Below, piece by piece: positions 23,874 to 32,955 of a stretch of 64,000 bases of DNA. Below the pieces are notes generated by a model, which saw nothing but the letters and a program-made list of their open reading frames with translations, made no database searches and was not told the DNA's origin. The position numbers were made by a program, and so were the translations under genes. Source of the DNA: Paludibacter sp. UBA6032 (GTDB lineage: Bacteria > Bacteroidota > Bacteroidia > Bacteroidales > Paludibacteraceae); assembly GCA_002427885.1 (NCBI GenBank), contig DIZI01000031.1:137248-201247 (forward strand), read 5' to 3'. The first letter of the stretch is position 1; each line of letters opens with the position of its first letter.

Positions 23874-23990
23874 TCCCTAACAAATGAAAGGGACTATATT
23901 GCTTCTTTAAACTTTAACTTTTCATAAAACAAAGATATATAATAACATGGAAATCAAAACTAATTTCAGCTCCCCTTTAGGGGCTGGTGG
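23872..23990. repeat. Degenerate inverted repeat pair spanning the trpF-trpA junction
   Basis: The left arm is AATCCCTAACAAATGAAAGG (23872-23894), at the trpF stop. The right arm is TCCCCTTTAGGGGCTGGTGG (23971-23990), inside the trpA frame. The arrangement mirrors 4548-4655 and 18884-18999, but the left arm is decayed. Here the right arm lies downstream of the ATG and is translated as SPLGAGG. Confidence 0.65.
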
Positions 23991-24759
23991 TAACAGGATT
24001 AATCAATTATTCCAACAAAAGCAGGAAAATATTCTTTCGGTATATTTTACGGCCGGTTTTCCTAAACTTGAAGATACGGTGCCAACACTTAAATGTTTGC
24101 AGGCAAATGCTGTGGACTTAGTGGAAATCGGTGTTCCGTTCTCCGATCCGATGGCGGATGGACTTGTGATTCAAAACAGTAGTCATGTAGCCTTGCAAAA
24201 TGGAATGAGTATTCGAAAATTATTTGAACAATTGAAAGGGGTTCGATTGGACATTCATATTCCACTGGTTATGATGGGATATTTGAATCCTATTATGCAG
24301 TTTGGTTTTGAGAATTTTTGTAAGGAATGCAGTCGGGTAGGAGTGGACGGAATGATTATTCCAGATCTCCCCATGGCGGATTTTTTAGTTGAATACAAAG
24401 AGATTGCTGAGCGATATAGACTTGAATTTATTTTTCTCATAACTCCAGAAACTTCGGAAGAACGCATTCGCGAAATTGACAGTCATACCAACGGCTTTAT
24501 TTACATGGTTTCCTCTGCAGCGGTTACAGGTACGCAAAATTCTTTCGACAATAAAGTTGAATACTTCAACCGAATCAACGCCATGAATCTGAAAAATCCA
24601 AGACTTATAGGTTTTGGAATTTCAAATAAATCTACTCTCGACATGGTATGTAAATATTCCTCCGGTGCTATTATTGGAAGTGCCTTCATTAAAACCTTGC
24701 AGGAAACAAACGACGTGGAAAAAAGTGTGAAATTGTTGTTGGAAAGATTGAAAAAATAA
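23947..24759 (+). CDS. trpA: Tryptophan synthase alpha chain with repeat-derived N-terminus
   Basis: TrpA cleaves indole-3-glycerol phosphate to indole for TrpB. It has 270 residues. The catalytic Asp lies in EIGVPFSDPMADG and the catalytic Glu region in ILSVYFTAGFPKLED; SSAAVTGTQNSFDN and GFGISNKS are standard loops. Related proteins usually start a few residues before NRINQLF. Here no start codon lies at that point, and translation must begin at ATG 23947, adding ~15 residues (MEIKTNFSSPLGAGG) that are partly encoded by a repeat arm. It is the last gene of the operon and ends 3 bases from the convergent thioredoxin-like gene. Confidence 0.96.
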   Translation: MEIKTNFSSPLGAGGNRINQLFQQKQENILSVYFTAGFPKLEDTVPTLKCLQANAVDLVEIGVPFSDPMADGLVIQNSSHVALQNGMSIRKLFEQLKGVRLDIHIPLVMMGYLNPIMQFGFENFCKECSRVGVDGMIIPDLPMADFLVEYKEIAERYRLEFIFLITPETSEERIREIDSHTNGFIYMVSSAAVTGTQNSFDNKVEYFNRINAMNLKNPRLIGFGISNKSTLDMVCKYSSGAIIGSAFIKTLQETNDVEKSVKLLLERLKK

Positions 24760-24762
24760 GTT

Positions 24763-25941
24763 TCATTTTTGAGGCAATTCAATCAATAAATCATCTGCTT
24801 CCTTATGATTCCAATCATTCTTTAATGCTTCATTTTCTGCTTGCTTAACCATGCAAATTGCATTCGGGATGTCGTTCAATTTTCGATAAAGTTTGGCGCA
24901 TATTAGATAAGTTTCATACTCTGGCTGAATAATGAGTGATCGTTTAACCCATTTTATGGCCTTTGTTAAGGCTACTGTATCAGAAATGTTTTTCAAAAAT
25001 GCATCGCCAATTTCTTTAAGCAAATTATAATCGTTCCAAACGTATTTTTCAGTCGAAAGTAAAGTGATTTTACGATAAGCTTTCCAATTCTCGCTGTATT
25101 TATAAAGCGTTATATCATAGGTGAAAATGAGTGAATCAATCTTGAAATTGTGAATTTCAGATAGTTGTTTTCGGTTGATTTGATAATTTGCCGTGTCGTT
25201 TATTTCTATAAGGGGTAATAAAATACTTTTAGCGGTATAAGTTAGTTTCTGCTGCACTCTTTCCGGTGAAGCAATAAATTCATATTCTTTTAAATGAGAG
25301 AGTACAAATCGGAACACTCTGGTATTTAAATCATCAATACCGTTAGTAAAAATCCGCCAGTTCATTTCTGTGAGCAACTGTTTGTCAGTCTGAGTGTCAA
25401 AGTATGATCTAACGACACTGGTATAATCCAATCCTGCTTTTTTGAGGGCTCTCAAATAGGTATAGCAGTTGTTGGAATTCCGAACATCCATTTCAAATTT
25501 CTTTTTCAAATAAGGAAGTTGTATTTGCGGCGTAATGGCATTTTTCCCTTCCTGAATAAAGTTCAGAGGTGTGAATTCGCCAGTTGTCCGATAAATTACA
25601 GTTTGACTGCTGTCTATGAAAATGAATGTTGGATAAGAAGTAATGACGAATTTCTTGTGCATTTCCGGTCCTATTCCTTTTTCCATATCTTGTTGAATAC
25701 ATATAAAATGCTGGTTATAGAAATTTGCAACTTCAGGTTTGTTGAACACACATACTCTCATGTTAGCGCAATGCGGACACCAAGATGCATAACAAAGCAA
25801 ACAAACTGGCTTTTGTTCTGTTTTTGAACGTTTAAAAGCTTGATCCAAATTTCCATTGGCAAAATTAATGCTTGTTTGCGCAAATGAAATTTGAATTGAA
25901 AACAAAAATAAGACTAATATTATTTGGAAATATCTAATCAT
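24763..25941 (-). CDS. Exported thioredoxin-fold protein
   Basis: The 392-residue protein has the signal peptide MIRYFQIILVLFLFSIQISFAQ and then a thioredoxin domain (~residues 25-140) with the active site YASWCPHCANM and TSYPTFIFIDSSQ (cis-Pro loop). A helical C-terminal region of ~250 residues with TPR-like content (SLIIQPEYETYLICAKLYRKL) has no motif I can name. It probably acts in the periplasm as a thiol reductase or oxidase. It is convergent with trpA with 3 bases between stops; no terminator is visible between them. Confidence 0.8.
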   Translation of the reverse strand: MIRYFQIILVLFLFSIQISFAQTSINFANGNLDQAFKRSKTEQKPVCLLCYASWCPHCANMRVCVFNKPEVANFYNQHFICIQQDMEKGIGPEMHKKFVITSYPTFIFIDSSQTVIYRTTGEFTPLNFIQEGKNAITPQIQLPYLKKKFEMDVRNSNNCYTYLRALKKAGLDYTSVVRSYFDTQTDKQLLTEMNWRIFTNGIDDLNTRVFRFVLSHLKEYEFIASPERVQQKLTYTAKSILLPLIEINDTANYQINRKQLSEIHNFKIDSLIFTYDITLYKYSENWKAYRKITLLSTEKYVWNDYNLLKEIGDAFLKNISDTVALTKAIKWVKRSLIIQPEYETYLICAKLYRKLNDIPNAICMVKQAENEALKNDWNHKEADDLLIELPQK

Positions 25942-26017
25942 GTATAAGAATAAATGTATTGGCTTTTGTAAAATTGTATAACACTAATTTACAAGCTTAG
26001 TTGAGTATTTATCAAAA

Positions 26018-26057
26018 ATAAAATGCCGGATTCAATTACGAATCCAGCATTTTTTTA
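26018..26057 (-). terminator. Terminator of the rimP-nusA-infB operon
   Basis: Read on the - strand, ATGCTGGATTC / GAATCCGGCAT forms a stem with a central mismatch and a 6-base loop, followed by TTTTATTTTT. It lies 36 bases after the infB stop. Confidence 0.8.
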
Positions 26058-26092
26058 TAAGTATTAAATTGTCAATGATTAAATTGTCATTC

Positions 26093-29000
26093 TTACAAGG
26101 TTTTTCTTACTTCGGTTTCTTCGTAGCTTTCTACCATATCACCTACTTGTATATCGTTGTAGTTCTTGATGTTCAAACCACATTCATAGTTTGTTCCAAC
26201 TTCTTTCACATCGTCTTTGAACCGTTTTAATGAATCCAGTTCACCGGTGTAAACGACAATACCATCGCGAATGATACGAATTTTATTGGTTCGTTTAATT
26301 TTACCTTCACGAACTAAGCAACCTGCAATTGTTCCCACTTTGGTGATGTTGAATACTTCACGAATCTCCACTGTAGCAGTAATTTCCTCTTTAATTTCAG
26401 GAGAAAGCATACCTTCCATAGCCGATTTGATTTCTTCAATCGCATCATAGATTATCGAGTATAAACGAATATCTATTTCTTCTTTCTCTGCAATTTTGCG
26501 AGCAGAAGAAGTCGGACGAACCTGGAATCCGCAAATGATAGCATTGGAAGCGGCAGCCAGCAAAATATCCGATTCGGAAATAGCACCTACAGCTTTATGA
26601 ATTACATTTACCTGAATGTTCTCAGTCGATAATTTTTGTAACGAATCGGACAATGCTTCAACCGAACCATCCACGTCACCTTTTACAATGATGTTAAGTT
26701 CCTTGAAATCGCCAAGGGCAATTCGACGGCCTAATTCGTCCAACGTAAAATGCTTTTTGGTACGTAAACTTTGTTCTCGTTGCAATTGCTCACGTTTAGC
26801 GGCGATATTTTTTGCTTCTTGTTCAGATGCCATTACGTTGATAATATCACCTGCCTGCGGAGCACCGTTAAGACCTAAGATCAAAGCTGGTTCTCCTGGC
26901 TTTACTTCTTGAATACGTTGGTTACGTTCGTTGAACATGGCTTTAATTTTACCATGATAAGTTCCGCATAATACAGCATCACCGAGATATAGAGTCCCGT
27001 TCTGAATCAATATAGTGGAAATAAATCCACGTCCTTTGTCTAATGTCGATTCGATAACCGAACCGATAGCACGTTTATTTGGGTTGGCCTTTAAATCAAG
27101 CAGTTCTGCTTCGAGCATTACTTTTTCAAGTAACTCCTCAATGCCTGTTCCCTTTTTTGCTGAAATTTCATGCGATTGATATTTACCACCCCAGTCTTCG
27201 ACAAGGTAATTCATCTGTGACAGAGCTTCTTTTATCTTTTCAGGATTTGCTCCCGGTTTATCTATTTTGTTTATTGCAAATACTATTGGCACATTCGCAG
27301 CGGCAGCATGATTAATAGCTTCAATGGTTTGAGGCATCACGCTGTCATCGGCAGCTACCACGATAATAACTATATCAGCTACTTTTCCACCTCGGGCACG
27401 CATAGCTGTAAAAGCTTCATGACCCGGAGTATCGAGGAATGTGATATGTTGGCCATTTTCAAGTTTTACATTGTATGCACCAATATGTTGAGTAATTCCT
27501 CCGGCTTCTCCGGCTATAACATTGGCTTTACGAATGTAGTCAAGAAGCGAGGTTTTACCGTGGTCAACGTGTCCCATTACTGTAACAATTGGTGCGCGTG
27601 GTACTAAATCAGCTTCGTTATCAATTTCTTCTTCACCGATTGCTTCAATTACGTCGTGACTCACATATTCTGTTGTAAAACCGAATTCTTCAGCCACTAT
27701 ATTAATGGTTTCCGCATCCAACCGTTGATTGATAGAAACCATCAATCCGATGTTCATACAAGTGCCAATAACCTGATTTACTGTTACATCCATCATTACA
27801 GCTAACTCACTTGCTGTAACAAACTCGGTGAGTTTCAATACACTTTCGCCTTCACGTTCACGTTGAGCCTGCTCTTGTTGACGGGTGCTAACACTATCGC
27901 GTTTGTCACGGCGGTATTTTGAACCTTTTCCTTTTTTATTTGCTCCGGAAAGACGGGCTAATGTCTCTTTAATTTGTTTTTGAACATCAACTTCATTTAC
28001 GACTGTTTTTAAAACCCGTTTTGGACCATTTTTGTTAACATTACCTCTTGCAGCATTACCTGCTCCACTACCAGTGGTACCAGGAATTACTTTTTTGGGA
28101 TGTGCAAAACCTTGTGTTGGTAAATTTGCTTGAGGAACTTTATTAATATCTACTTTTTGATTGGAGAAACGTTCACGTTTTTTTCTGGGTTGTCCACCGG
28201 TACCTACGGTGCTTGTGTTGAGAACTGGTCGTGCATTCTTTTTGTCTCCGTCAATGACGGGTTTCTTGTAATCGGTGCTTACCTTACTCTTATCTTCTCT
28301 TTCTCTGCGTTTTTGTTCCTTGGTTTTAGGTTTTGGACGTGTACTTTGATTCAGGAGATCCAGATTAATTGTTCCGATTACAACAGGCGCTTTATCTAAA
28401 GTAGGTCTGGATAAAGAGAAAACTTCATCTTCTTCGTGATCATTGTCTTTCGTTTCAATGTTTCCAGCGGTTATATCTAAATCTTCAATTTTCTCTTGTA
28501 ATTTGACGATTTTTTTAGGTGTATGTTTAACAATTTCTGTTTTTGATACTACTTTTGATTTTGGCTCTTCCTGAAACACTTTTTCTTTCTTCGGCTCAGC
28601 TTCAATCTCATTTGTTGTTACAATAACTTCTGTCTCTTCCGGTTTTTTTTGAGCCGGTGTTGATTGTTTTACCGGAATAATTTCTACTTCCTTTTCCTGT
28701 TCAGGCTTTGGAGATTCTACAGGTTTTGGAGATTCTGCAGGTTTTTGTACTAGCTCGGGTTGAATTTTTTTAGGTTCTTCAACCACCTTTTCAACCACTT
28801 TATGGTTAATCTCCGGTTCAATAGGTTTCTCTATTACAATAGGTTTTTCAACAACCGGTTCCTTTTGCTTTTCTACCGGTTTAGTTTCTAAATGTTTGTC
28901 TTTAGTTTCCAAATCGATATGTCCAACTGATTTGAAGTGTGGCAATTGATCCTCAGAAATCTTAACATGGATAGTTTCCTCTGTTTTCTCAACAGCTTTG

Positions 29001-29251
29001 GGTTGATTATAACCTTCAAGTGCTACAGTTTCAGCCTTATCTTTAAGATGACGCTCTTGACTTATTCGCTCCGATTCAATTTTTAGAGCCATATCTTTGT
29101 TGAATTCTTTTGCCAATAAAAGATGCAGGTCGTCCGACAACTTTAAATTGGGGTCGACAACAATTTTATGACCTTTTTTCGCAAGAAACTCAACAGCGGT
29201 GGACATCCCGACATTCAAATCTTTGCAGGCTTTACTTAATCTTATGGACAT
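26093..29251 (-). CDS. infB: Translation initiation factor IF-2
   Basis: IF-2 is the GTPase that brings initiator tRNA to the 30S subunit. The 1052-residue protein starts with an IF2_N domain (RLSKACKDLNVGMSTAVEFLAKKGH). A long low-complexity linker rich in Lys, Glu and Pro follows (~residues 75-420), then a second N2 region (~470-540). The G domain has VTVMGHVDHGKTSLLD, DTPGHEAF and INKIDKP. Domains II-IV end with EVREVFNI-type and VGTNYECGLNIKNYNDI segments. It is the last gene of the rimP-nusA-infB operon, 93 bases after nusA. Confidence 0.98.
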   Translation of the reverse strand: MSIRLSKACKDLNVGMSTAVEFLAKKGHKIVVDPNLKLSDDLHLLLAKEFNKDMALKIESERISQERHLKDKAETVALEGYNQPKAVEKTEETIHVKISEDQLPHFKSVGHIDLETKDKHLETKPVEKQKEPVVEKPIVIEKPIEPEINHKVVEKVVEEPKKIQPELVQKPAESPKPVESPKPEQEKEVEIIPVKQSTPAQKKPEETEVIVTTNEIEAEPKKEKVFQEEPKSKVVSKTEIVKHTPKKIVKLQEKIEDLDITAGNIETKDNDHEEDEVFSLSRPTLDKAPVVIGTINLDLLNQSTRPKPKTKEQKRREREDKSKVSTDYKKPVIDGDKKNARPVLNTSTVGTGGQPRKKRERFSNQKVDINKVPQANLPTQGFAHPKKVIPGTTGSGAGNAARGNVNKNGPKRVLKTVVNEVDVQKQIKETLARLSGANKKGKGSKYRRDKRDSVSTRQQEQAQREREGESVLKLTEFVTASELAVMMDVTVNQVIGTCMNIGLMVSINQRLDAETINIVAEEFGFTTEYVSHDVIEAIGEEEIDNEADLVPRAPIVTVMGHVDHGKTSLLDYIRKANVIAGEAGGITQHIGAYNVKLENGQHITFLDTPGHEAFTAMRARGGKVADIVIIVVAADDSVMPQTIEAINHAAAANVPIVFAINKIDKPGANPEKIKEALSQMNYLVEDWGGKYQSHEISAKKGTGIEELLEKVMLEAELLDLKANPNKRAIGSVIESTLDKGRGFISTILIQNGTLYLGDAVLCGTYHGKIKAMFNERNQRIQEVKPGEPALILGLNGAPQAGDIINVMASEQEAKNIAAKREQLQREQSLRTKKHFTLDELGRRIALGDFKELNIIVKGDVDGSVEALSDSLQKLSTENIQVNVIHKAVGAISESDILLAAASNAIICGFQVRPTSSARKIAEKEEIDIRLYSIIYDAIEEIKSAMEGMLSPEIKEEITATVEIREVFNITKVGTIAGCLVREGKIKRTNKIRIIRDGIVVYTGELDSLKRFKDDVKEVGTNYECGLNIKNYNDIQVGDMVESYEETEVRKTL

Positions 29252-29344
29252 ATTCTATAATTACAGTTTTCTATTTTATATAAGTTTTCGGTCTTTTGTC
29301 ACAATTCAAATTATTAAACGTAACATGAAATAATAAAGGCCGGA

Positions 29345-30640
29345 CTAAGAAACAGTTTCTTCTCCTTCTTCTTCAGCTTTTTCATCTTCTTCAGCAAATT
29401 CGGCATTCAAAATTGCCAGCACTTCGTCAATGGTTTCTTCTTCAAGGTCGGTGCGACGAATTAAATCCGGACGGGCAATTGATAAGACACTTTTTGCCGT
29501 ATCACAACCAATGGCTTTCAATGCATCGATGACCCATTGATCAATCTCATCACTGAATTCATCCAGGTAAATATCCTCAGTTTCAGTATTTTCATCTAAT
29601 TCGCGGAATACATCGAGTGTATATCCTGTGAGCATTCCGGCCAGTTTAATATTCATTCCGCCTTTTCCTATGGCTTGAGAAACTTCTTCAGGTTTAAGAT
29701 AAATTTCTGCTTTTTTCTCTACTTCGTTTAAACGAATTGAAGATATTTTTGCAGGACTTAAAGCCCGCGAAATAAATAAGCTAAGGTTATTGGTGTAATT
29801 GATTACATCAATATTTTCATTTCTCAATTCACGTACGATACCGTGAATACGTGAACCTTTTACACCCACACAAGCTCCTACAGGATCAATGCGGTCATCA
29901 TACGATTCTACAGCAACTTTGGCACGTTCGCCGGGCATACGGGCAATTTTCTTAATTGTAATCAACCCTTCATGAATTTCAGGAACTTCAAGTTCGAATA
30001 AACGTTCCAGAAATACAGGTGAAATACGTGAAAGAATAATTTTAGGATTATTGTTTTTATTTTCAACCATGGCTACCACCGCGCGTACAGTATCTCCCTT
30101 GCGATAAAAATCGGTTGGTATCTGTTCGGATTTTGGTAAATATAATTCGTTACCTTCTTCGTCAATGAGTAACATTTCTTTTTTCCAAATCTGATATAAT
30201 TCTGCACTTACAATCTGACCTACTTTTTCGCTATATTTGCTGAAAACGTTATCTTTTTGCAGTTCCAATATTTTGGATGAAAGCGTTTGACGTAAAGTCA
30301 AAATGGCGCGACGACCAAAACCAATAAAATCAACCGTATCCGTTACTTCTTCATCAATTTCGTAATCTTCATCAATCTTTTTTGCATCGGAAAGTGATAT
30401 TTGTAAATTTGGATCTTCTACATCCTCATCAGCTACTACGGTACGATTACGATAAATTTCAAAGTCACCCTTATCCGGATTTATAATCACATCATAATTT
30501 TCATCTGTCCCAAACATCTTTGACAGGACATTGCGGAATGACTCTTCCATTACACTAATCAAAGTACTTCTGTCGATGTTTTTTAGCTCTTTGAACTCCG
30601 AAAAAGTATCAATTAAGCTAATAGTTTCTTTTTTGCTCAT
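29345..30640 (-). CDS. nusA: Transcription termination/antitermination factor NusA
   Basis: NusA binds RNA polymerase and nascent RNA to control pausing and termination. The 431-residue protein has the N-terminal polymerase-binding domain (~1-125), an S1 domain, and KH1 with GACVGVKGSRIHGIVREL. KH2 follows with EVSQAIGKGGMNIKLAGMLTGY. An acidic tail (EFAEEDEKAEEEGEETVS) ends the protein. The C-terminal AR repeats of E. coli NusA are absent, as is common outside Proteobacteria. It lies 3 bases downstream of rimP. Confidence 0.97.
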   Translation of the reverse strand: MSKKETISLIDTFSEFKELKNIDRSTLISVMEESFRNVLSKMFGTDENYDVIINPDKGDFEIYRNRTVVADEDVEDPNLQISLSDAKKIDEDYEIDEEVTDTVDFIGFGRRAILTLRQTLSSKILELQKDNVFSKYSEKVGQIVSAELYQIWKKEMLLIDEEGNELYLPKSEQIPTDFYRKGDTVRAVVAMVENKNNNPKIILSRISPVFLERLFELEVPEIHEGLITIKKIARMPGERAKVAVESYDDRIDPVGACVGVKGSRIHGIVRELRNENIDVINYTNNLSLFISRALSPAKISSIRLNEVEKKAEIYLKPEEVSQAIGKGGMNIKLAGMLTGYTLDVFRELDENTETEDIYLDEFSDEIDQWVIDALKAIGCDTAKSVLSIARPDLIRRTDLEEETIDEVLAILNAEFAEEDEKAEEEGEETVS

Positions 30641-30643
30641 GGC

Positions 30644-31123
30644 TTATTTGAATCTAATAATATATTTTGTAGTTTTAATATCCTCGTAAGGGAAAGTGAG
30701 GTTTTCGGTAATTGTTATTTTTCGTTTGGCTCCTTCAGGTTTTTCAGTTCTTTCTGTTTTCAAAACAAATTCTTTTTCACCGGCTTCGACTAAAATACCG
30801 TTCGTTTTGTACCCCTTTTTTGTAAGTACTTCAACTTCATTTCCAATGTTCTTTTCGTATTGTTTCAATACTTTAAAGGGTTCGGTTAAACCTGCCGAAC
30901 TTACTTCCAACTCGTAATCTTCAATCTCGCGATCGAGTTGAGACTCTATATGACGGTTTACCTCCATGCAAAATCCCAATGTAACGCCATCAAAAGAGTC
31001 CAATTCCACTGAAATTTTGTTATCTGGAGTGACTTTTACATCCACCAAATAATAATTAGTGTCAACAATAAATTGTTCAACTATTTGATATACTGAGTCT
31101 TTTGAAATCATATTTAAAGTCAT
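30644..31123 (-). CDS. rimP: Ribosome maturation factor RimP
   Basis: RimP assists 30S subunit assembly. The 159-residue protein shows VSVELDSF-type (ISVELDSFDGVTL) and EVNRHIESQLDREIEDYELEVSSAGLTEPFK segments, the latter quoted in part being the family core. A C-terminal Sm-like barrel follows. It is the first gene of rimP-nusA-infB. An in-frame second Met at residue 5 (31111) is an alternative start. A good promoter and a leader hairpin lie upstream. Confidence 0.95.
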   Translation of the reverse strand: MTLNMISKDSVYQIVEQFIVDTNYYLVDVKVTPDNKISVELDSFDGVTLGFCMEVNRHIESQLDREIEDYELEVSSAGLTEPFKVLKQYEKNIGNEVEVLTKKGYKTNGILVEAGEKEFVLKTERTEKPEGAKRKITITENLTFPYEDIKTTKYIIRFK

Positions 31124-31133
31124 TTTAACAAAC

Positions 31134-31153
31134 GAGGGGACTGTTGTCCCCTC
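31134..31153 (-). promoter_or_regulatory. Hairpin in the rimP leader
   Basis: GAGGGGAC-TGTT-GTCCCCTC is a perfect 8-base stem with a tetraloop, 10 bases upstream of the rimP ATG. With transcription starting near 31167, it would occupy most of the ~44-base untranslated leader. No U-run follows. It may control translation of rimP or protect the mRNA end. Confidence 0.7.
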
Positions 31154-31174
31154 CTCCGTATCCTATTTCCGATG

Positions 31175-31206
31175 CAAAAGTACAAAATAATTCTTTATTA
31201 TACAAA
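31175..31206 (-). promoter_or_regulatory. Promoter of rimP-nusA-infB
   Basis: On the - strand TTTG (31206-31203) and TACTTTTG (31182-31175) are 20 bases apart, an exact match to the Bacteroidota -33 / -7 promoter. The start of transcription would be about 31167. Confidence 0.75.
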
Positions 31207-31340
31207 CTATTAAGAAAAAAATCAAATACGAATACTTTCATTTTTATTTTTATTTAAGAATGTTGGTTTTCTTAGTTATGCTTGTTTGTATTTTTATTCA
31301 AAAAATCAGCGGAATAATTTTTCTGAAAAAGAAATACTTC

Positions 31341-31348
31341 TATCTTTG
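31341..31348 (+). promoter_or_regulatory. Candidate -7 element for buk
   Basis: TATCTTTG matches TAnnTTTG and lies 33 bases upstream of the buk ATG. The -33 region has only a T-run (TTTTTC around 31318-31323), so the element is incomplete. Confidence 0.45.
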
Positions 31349-31381
31349 TAAAAAAAAAAATCAATTTTTAAAACACTTCCA

Positions 31382-32446
31382 ATGTTTAAGATATTATCAG
31401 TCAATCCGGGTTCAACTTCCACTAAATTTGCTGTTTACGAAGGTGAAAGGCTGATTTGTCTTCATACAAAACGTCATACTTCCGATGAATTAAAACCTTA
31501 TAATACACTTCCGGAACAATCGGATTTCCGAAAGGATATTATCCTGCAACGGCTGAAAGAAGATGGAATCGACCTGTCTGAACTTTCTGCTGTAGTCGGT
31601 CGTGGTGGTTTGGTACGTCCGCTTGAATCGGGAGTTTATGCGGTAAATGATAAGTTGCTTTATGATTTAAAATATGCTACGACCGGTGAACATGCTAGTA
31701 ATTTGGGAGGAATAATTGCACATGAAATTGCTGTTGAAATTCCAAATTGCCAGGCATTTATTGCCGATCCTGTGGTTGTAGACGAAATGCAGGATGTGGC
31801 ACGGATAAGCGGATTGCCATTTATACCACGTCGCTCACAGTTTCATGCACTTAATCACAAAGCCGTTGGACGAAAGTATGCCGAAGCACACGATACTTCT
31901 TATGAAAAGTTGAATTTAGTCATTGCTCATTTAGGAGGTGGAATATCGGTGGCTGCCCATCGACAGGGTAAAGTGGTGGATGTCAATCAGGGCCTGGATG
32001 GTTATGGCCCTTTTTCGCCGGAACGTGCGGGAACTCTGGATGCAGGTCTATTGGTTAAACTTTGTTTTAGTGGAAATTATACCGAGTCTGAAGTAAAAAA
32101 AATGATTGTCGGTAATGGTGGTTTAATGGCTCATTTAGGAACAAATGAAGTCCAAACAGCCACACTTATGGCCGAAGAAGGAGATGAGCACGCAAAAATT
32201 GTTTTACAGGCGTTGGCTTACCATGTTGCAAAAGAAATTGGTGCTATGTTTACTGTCTTGAAAGGCGACGTGGATGCTGTTATTTTAACCGGTGGAATCG
32301 CCCACAGCCAGTTTGTGGTTGATTATATCCTTAAAATGATCTCCTCCTTTGCCAAAGTCGTTATTTATCCCGGAGAAGATGAGATGGAAGCATTGGCAAT
32401 GAGTGGCTTGAGGGTGTTGAATGGCGAAAAAAGCAAGGTGTATTGA
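31382..32446 (+). CDS. buk: Butyrate kinase
   Basis: The 354-residue ASKHA-fold acyl kinase makes ATP and butyrate from butyryl phosphate. It begins ILSVNPGSTSTKFAVYEGE, the phosphate-1 motif, and has HLGGGISVAAHRQGKVVDV and GLDGYGPFSPERAGTLDAG, typical of butyrate rather than acetate kinase. Length matches Buk. No phosphotransbutyrylase gene is adjacent, so the partner must be elsewhere. Some members of this family also use branched-chain acyl phosphates. The start at ATG 31382 fits the family N-terminus. Confidence 0.92.
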   Translation: MFKILSVNPGSTSTKFAVYEGERLICLHTKRHTSDELKPYNTLPEQSDFRKDIILQRLKEDGIDLSELSAVVGRGGLVRPLESGVYAVNDKLLYDLKYATTGEHASNLGGIIAHEIAVEIPNCQAFIADPVVVDEMQDVARISGLPFIPRRSQFHALNHKAVGRKYAEAHDTSYEKLNLVIAHLGGGISVAAHRQGKVVDVNQGLDGYGPFSPERAGTLDAGLLVKLCFSGNYTESEVKKMIVGNGGLMAHLGTNEVQTATLMAEEGDEHAKIVLQALAYHVAKEIGAMFTVLKGDVDAVILTGGIAHSQFVVDYILKMISSFAKVVIYPGEDEMEALAMSGLRVLNGEKSKVY

Positions 32447-32484
32447 ATGGTTTTGATTGCTAAAAAGTTATAAATGAATCAAGA

Positions 32485-32820
32485 TTAAGATAAGTGCTTA
32501 CCTACTCTTTTTAAGTACAATTGAACTTCCTCCGAAAAATCAGCCAGATCTTCTTCTTGTATTACGTTGTCAAGCATTTGGTCTGTAATAGTAAGTAAAT
32601 ATCTCGAACCCGAAATAGCATCATATCGAAATGCAATATGCCTGTCTAAATTTATAATGTGTTTGTAAAGATGTTGGTATGTTTCACTATTATCTTTTGT
32701 TTTGCTTTTCCAACTTTGTAAAATAAAATCTGCCTTTCTTAAACCTTTTTCAAATTCTCGTTGCAACCCTTTTTCTATAACTTCTCGTGCAACCTTTTTG
32801 TCTTTTTTTGAAAGTTCCAT
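32485..32820 (-). CDS. Conserved-looking hypothetical protein
   Basis: The 111-residue protein (MELSKKDKKVAREVIEKGLQREFEKGLRKAD...) is highly charged and mostly helical. It has no signal peptide or membrane segment and is predicted cytoplasmic. I do not recognise the family. It is convergent with buk (38 bases) and lies downstream of the exosortase gene with ~135 bases between. Codon use looks like that of its neighbours, and the frame has a clean ATG, so I take it as real. Confidence 0.6.
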   Translation of the reverse strand: MELSKKDKKVAREVIEKGLQREFEKGLRKADFILQSWKSKTKDNSETYQHLYKHIINLDRHIAFRYDAISGSRYLLTITDQMLDNVIQEEDLADFSEEVQLYLKRVGKHLS

Positions 32821-32877
32821 AACGTTTAAGTTTAAATTGAAAATTACTTCATTTTATTCTCACTAATTTTTACAAAA

Positions 32878-32946
32878 TCAATTCTTCTTTCTGAATAGAC
32901 TTATACGCCCGGTCAGGGTGAGTTCACTGATGGTAAAATGCTGCAT
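32878..32946 (-). CDS. Possible 22-codon micro-ORF after the exosortase gene
   Basis: An ATG frame starting 9 bases downstream of the exosortase stop encodes MQHFTISELTLTGRISLFRK and two more residues. It is too short to judge. It could be a chance frame, or the basic tail of a decayed gene. It has no membrane segment, so it is not itself an exosortase target. Confidence 0.2.
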   Translation of the reverse strand: MQHFTISELTLTGRISLFRKKN

Positions 32947-32955
32947 ATTAAAAAA

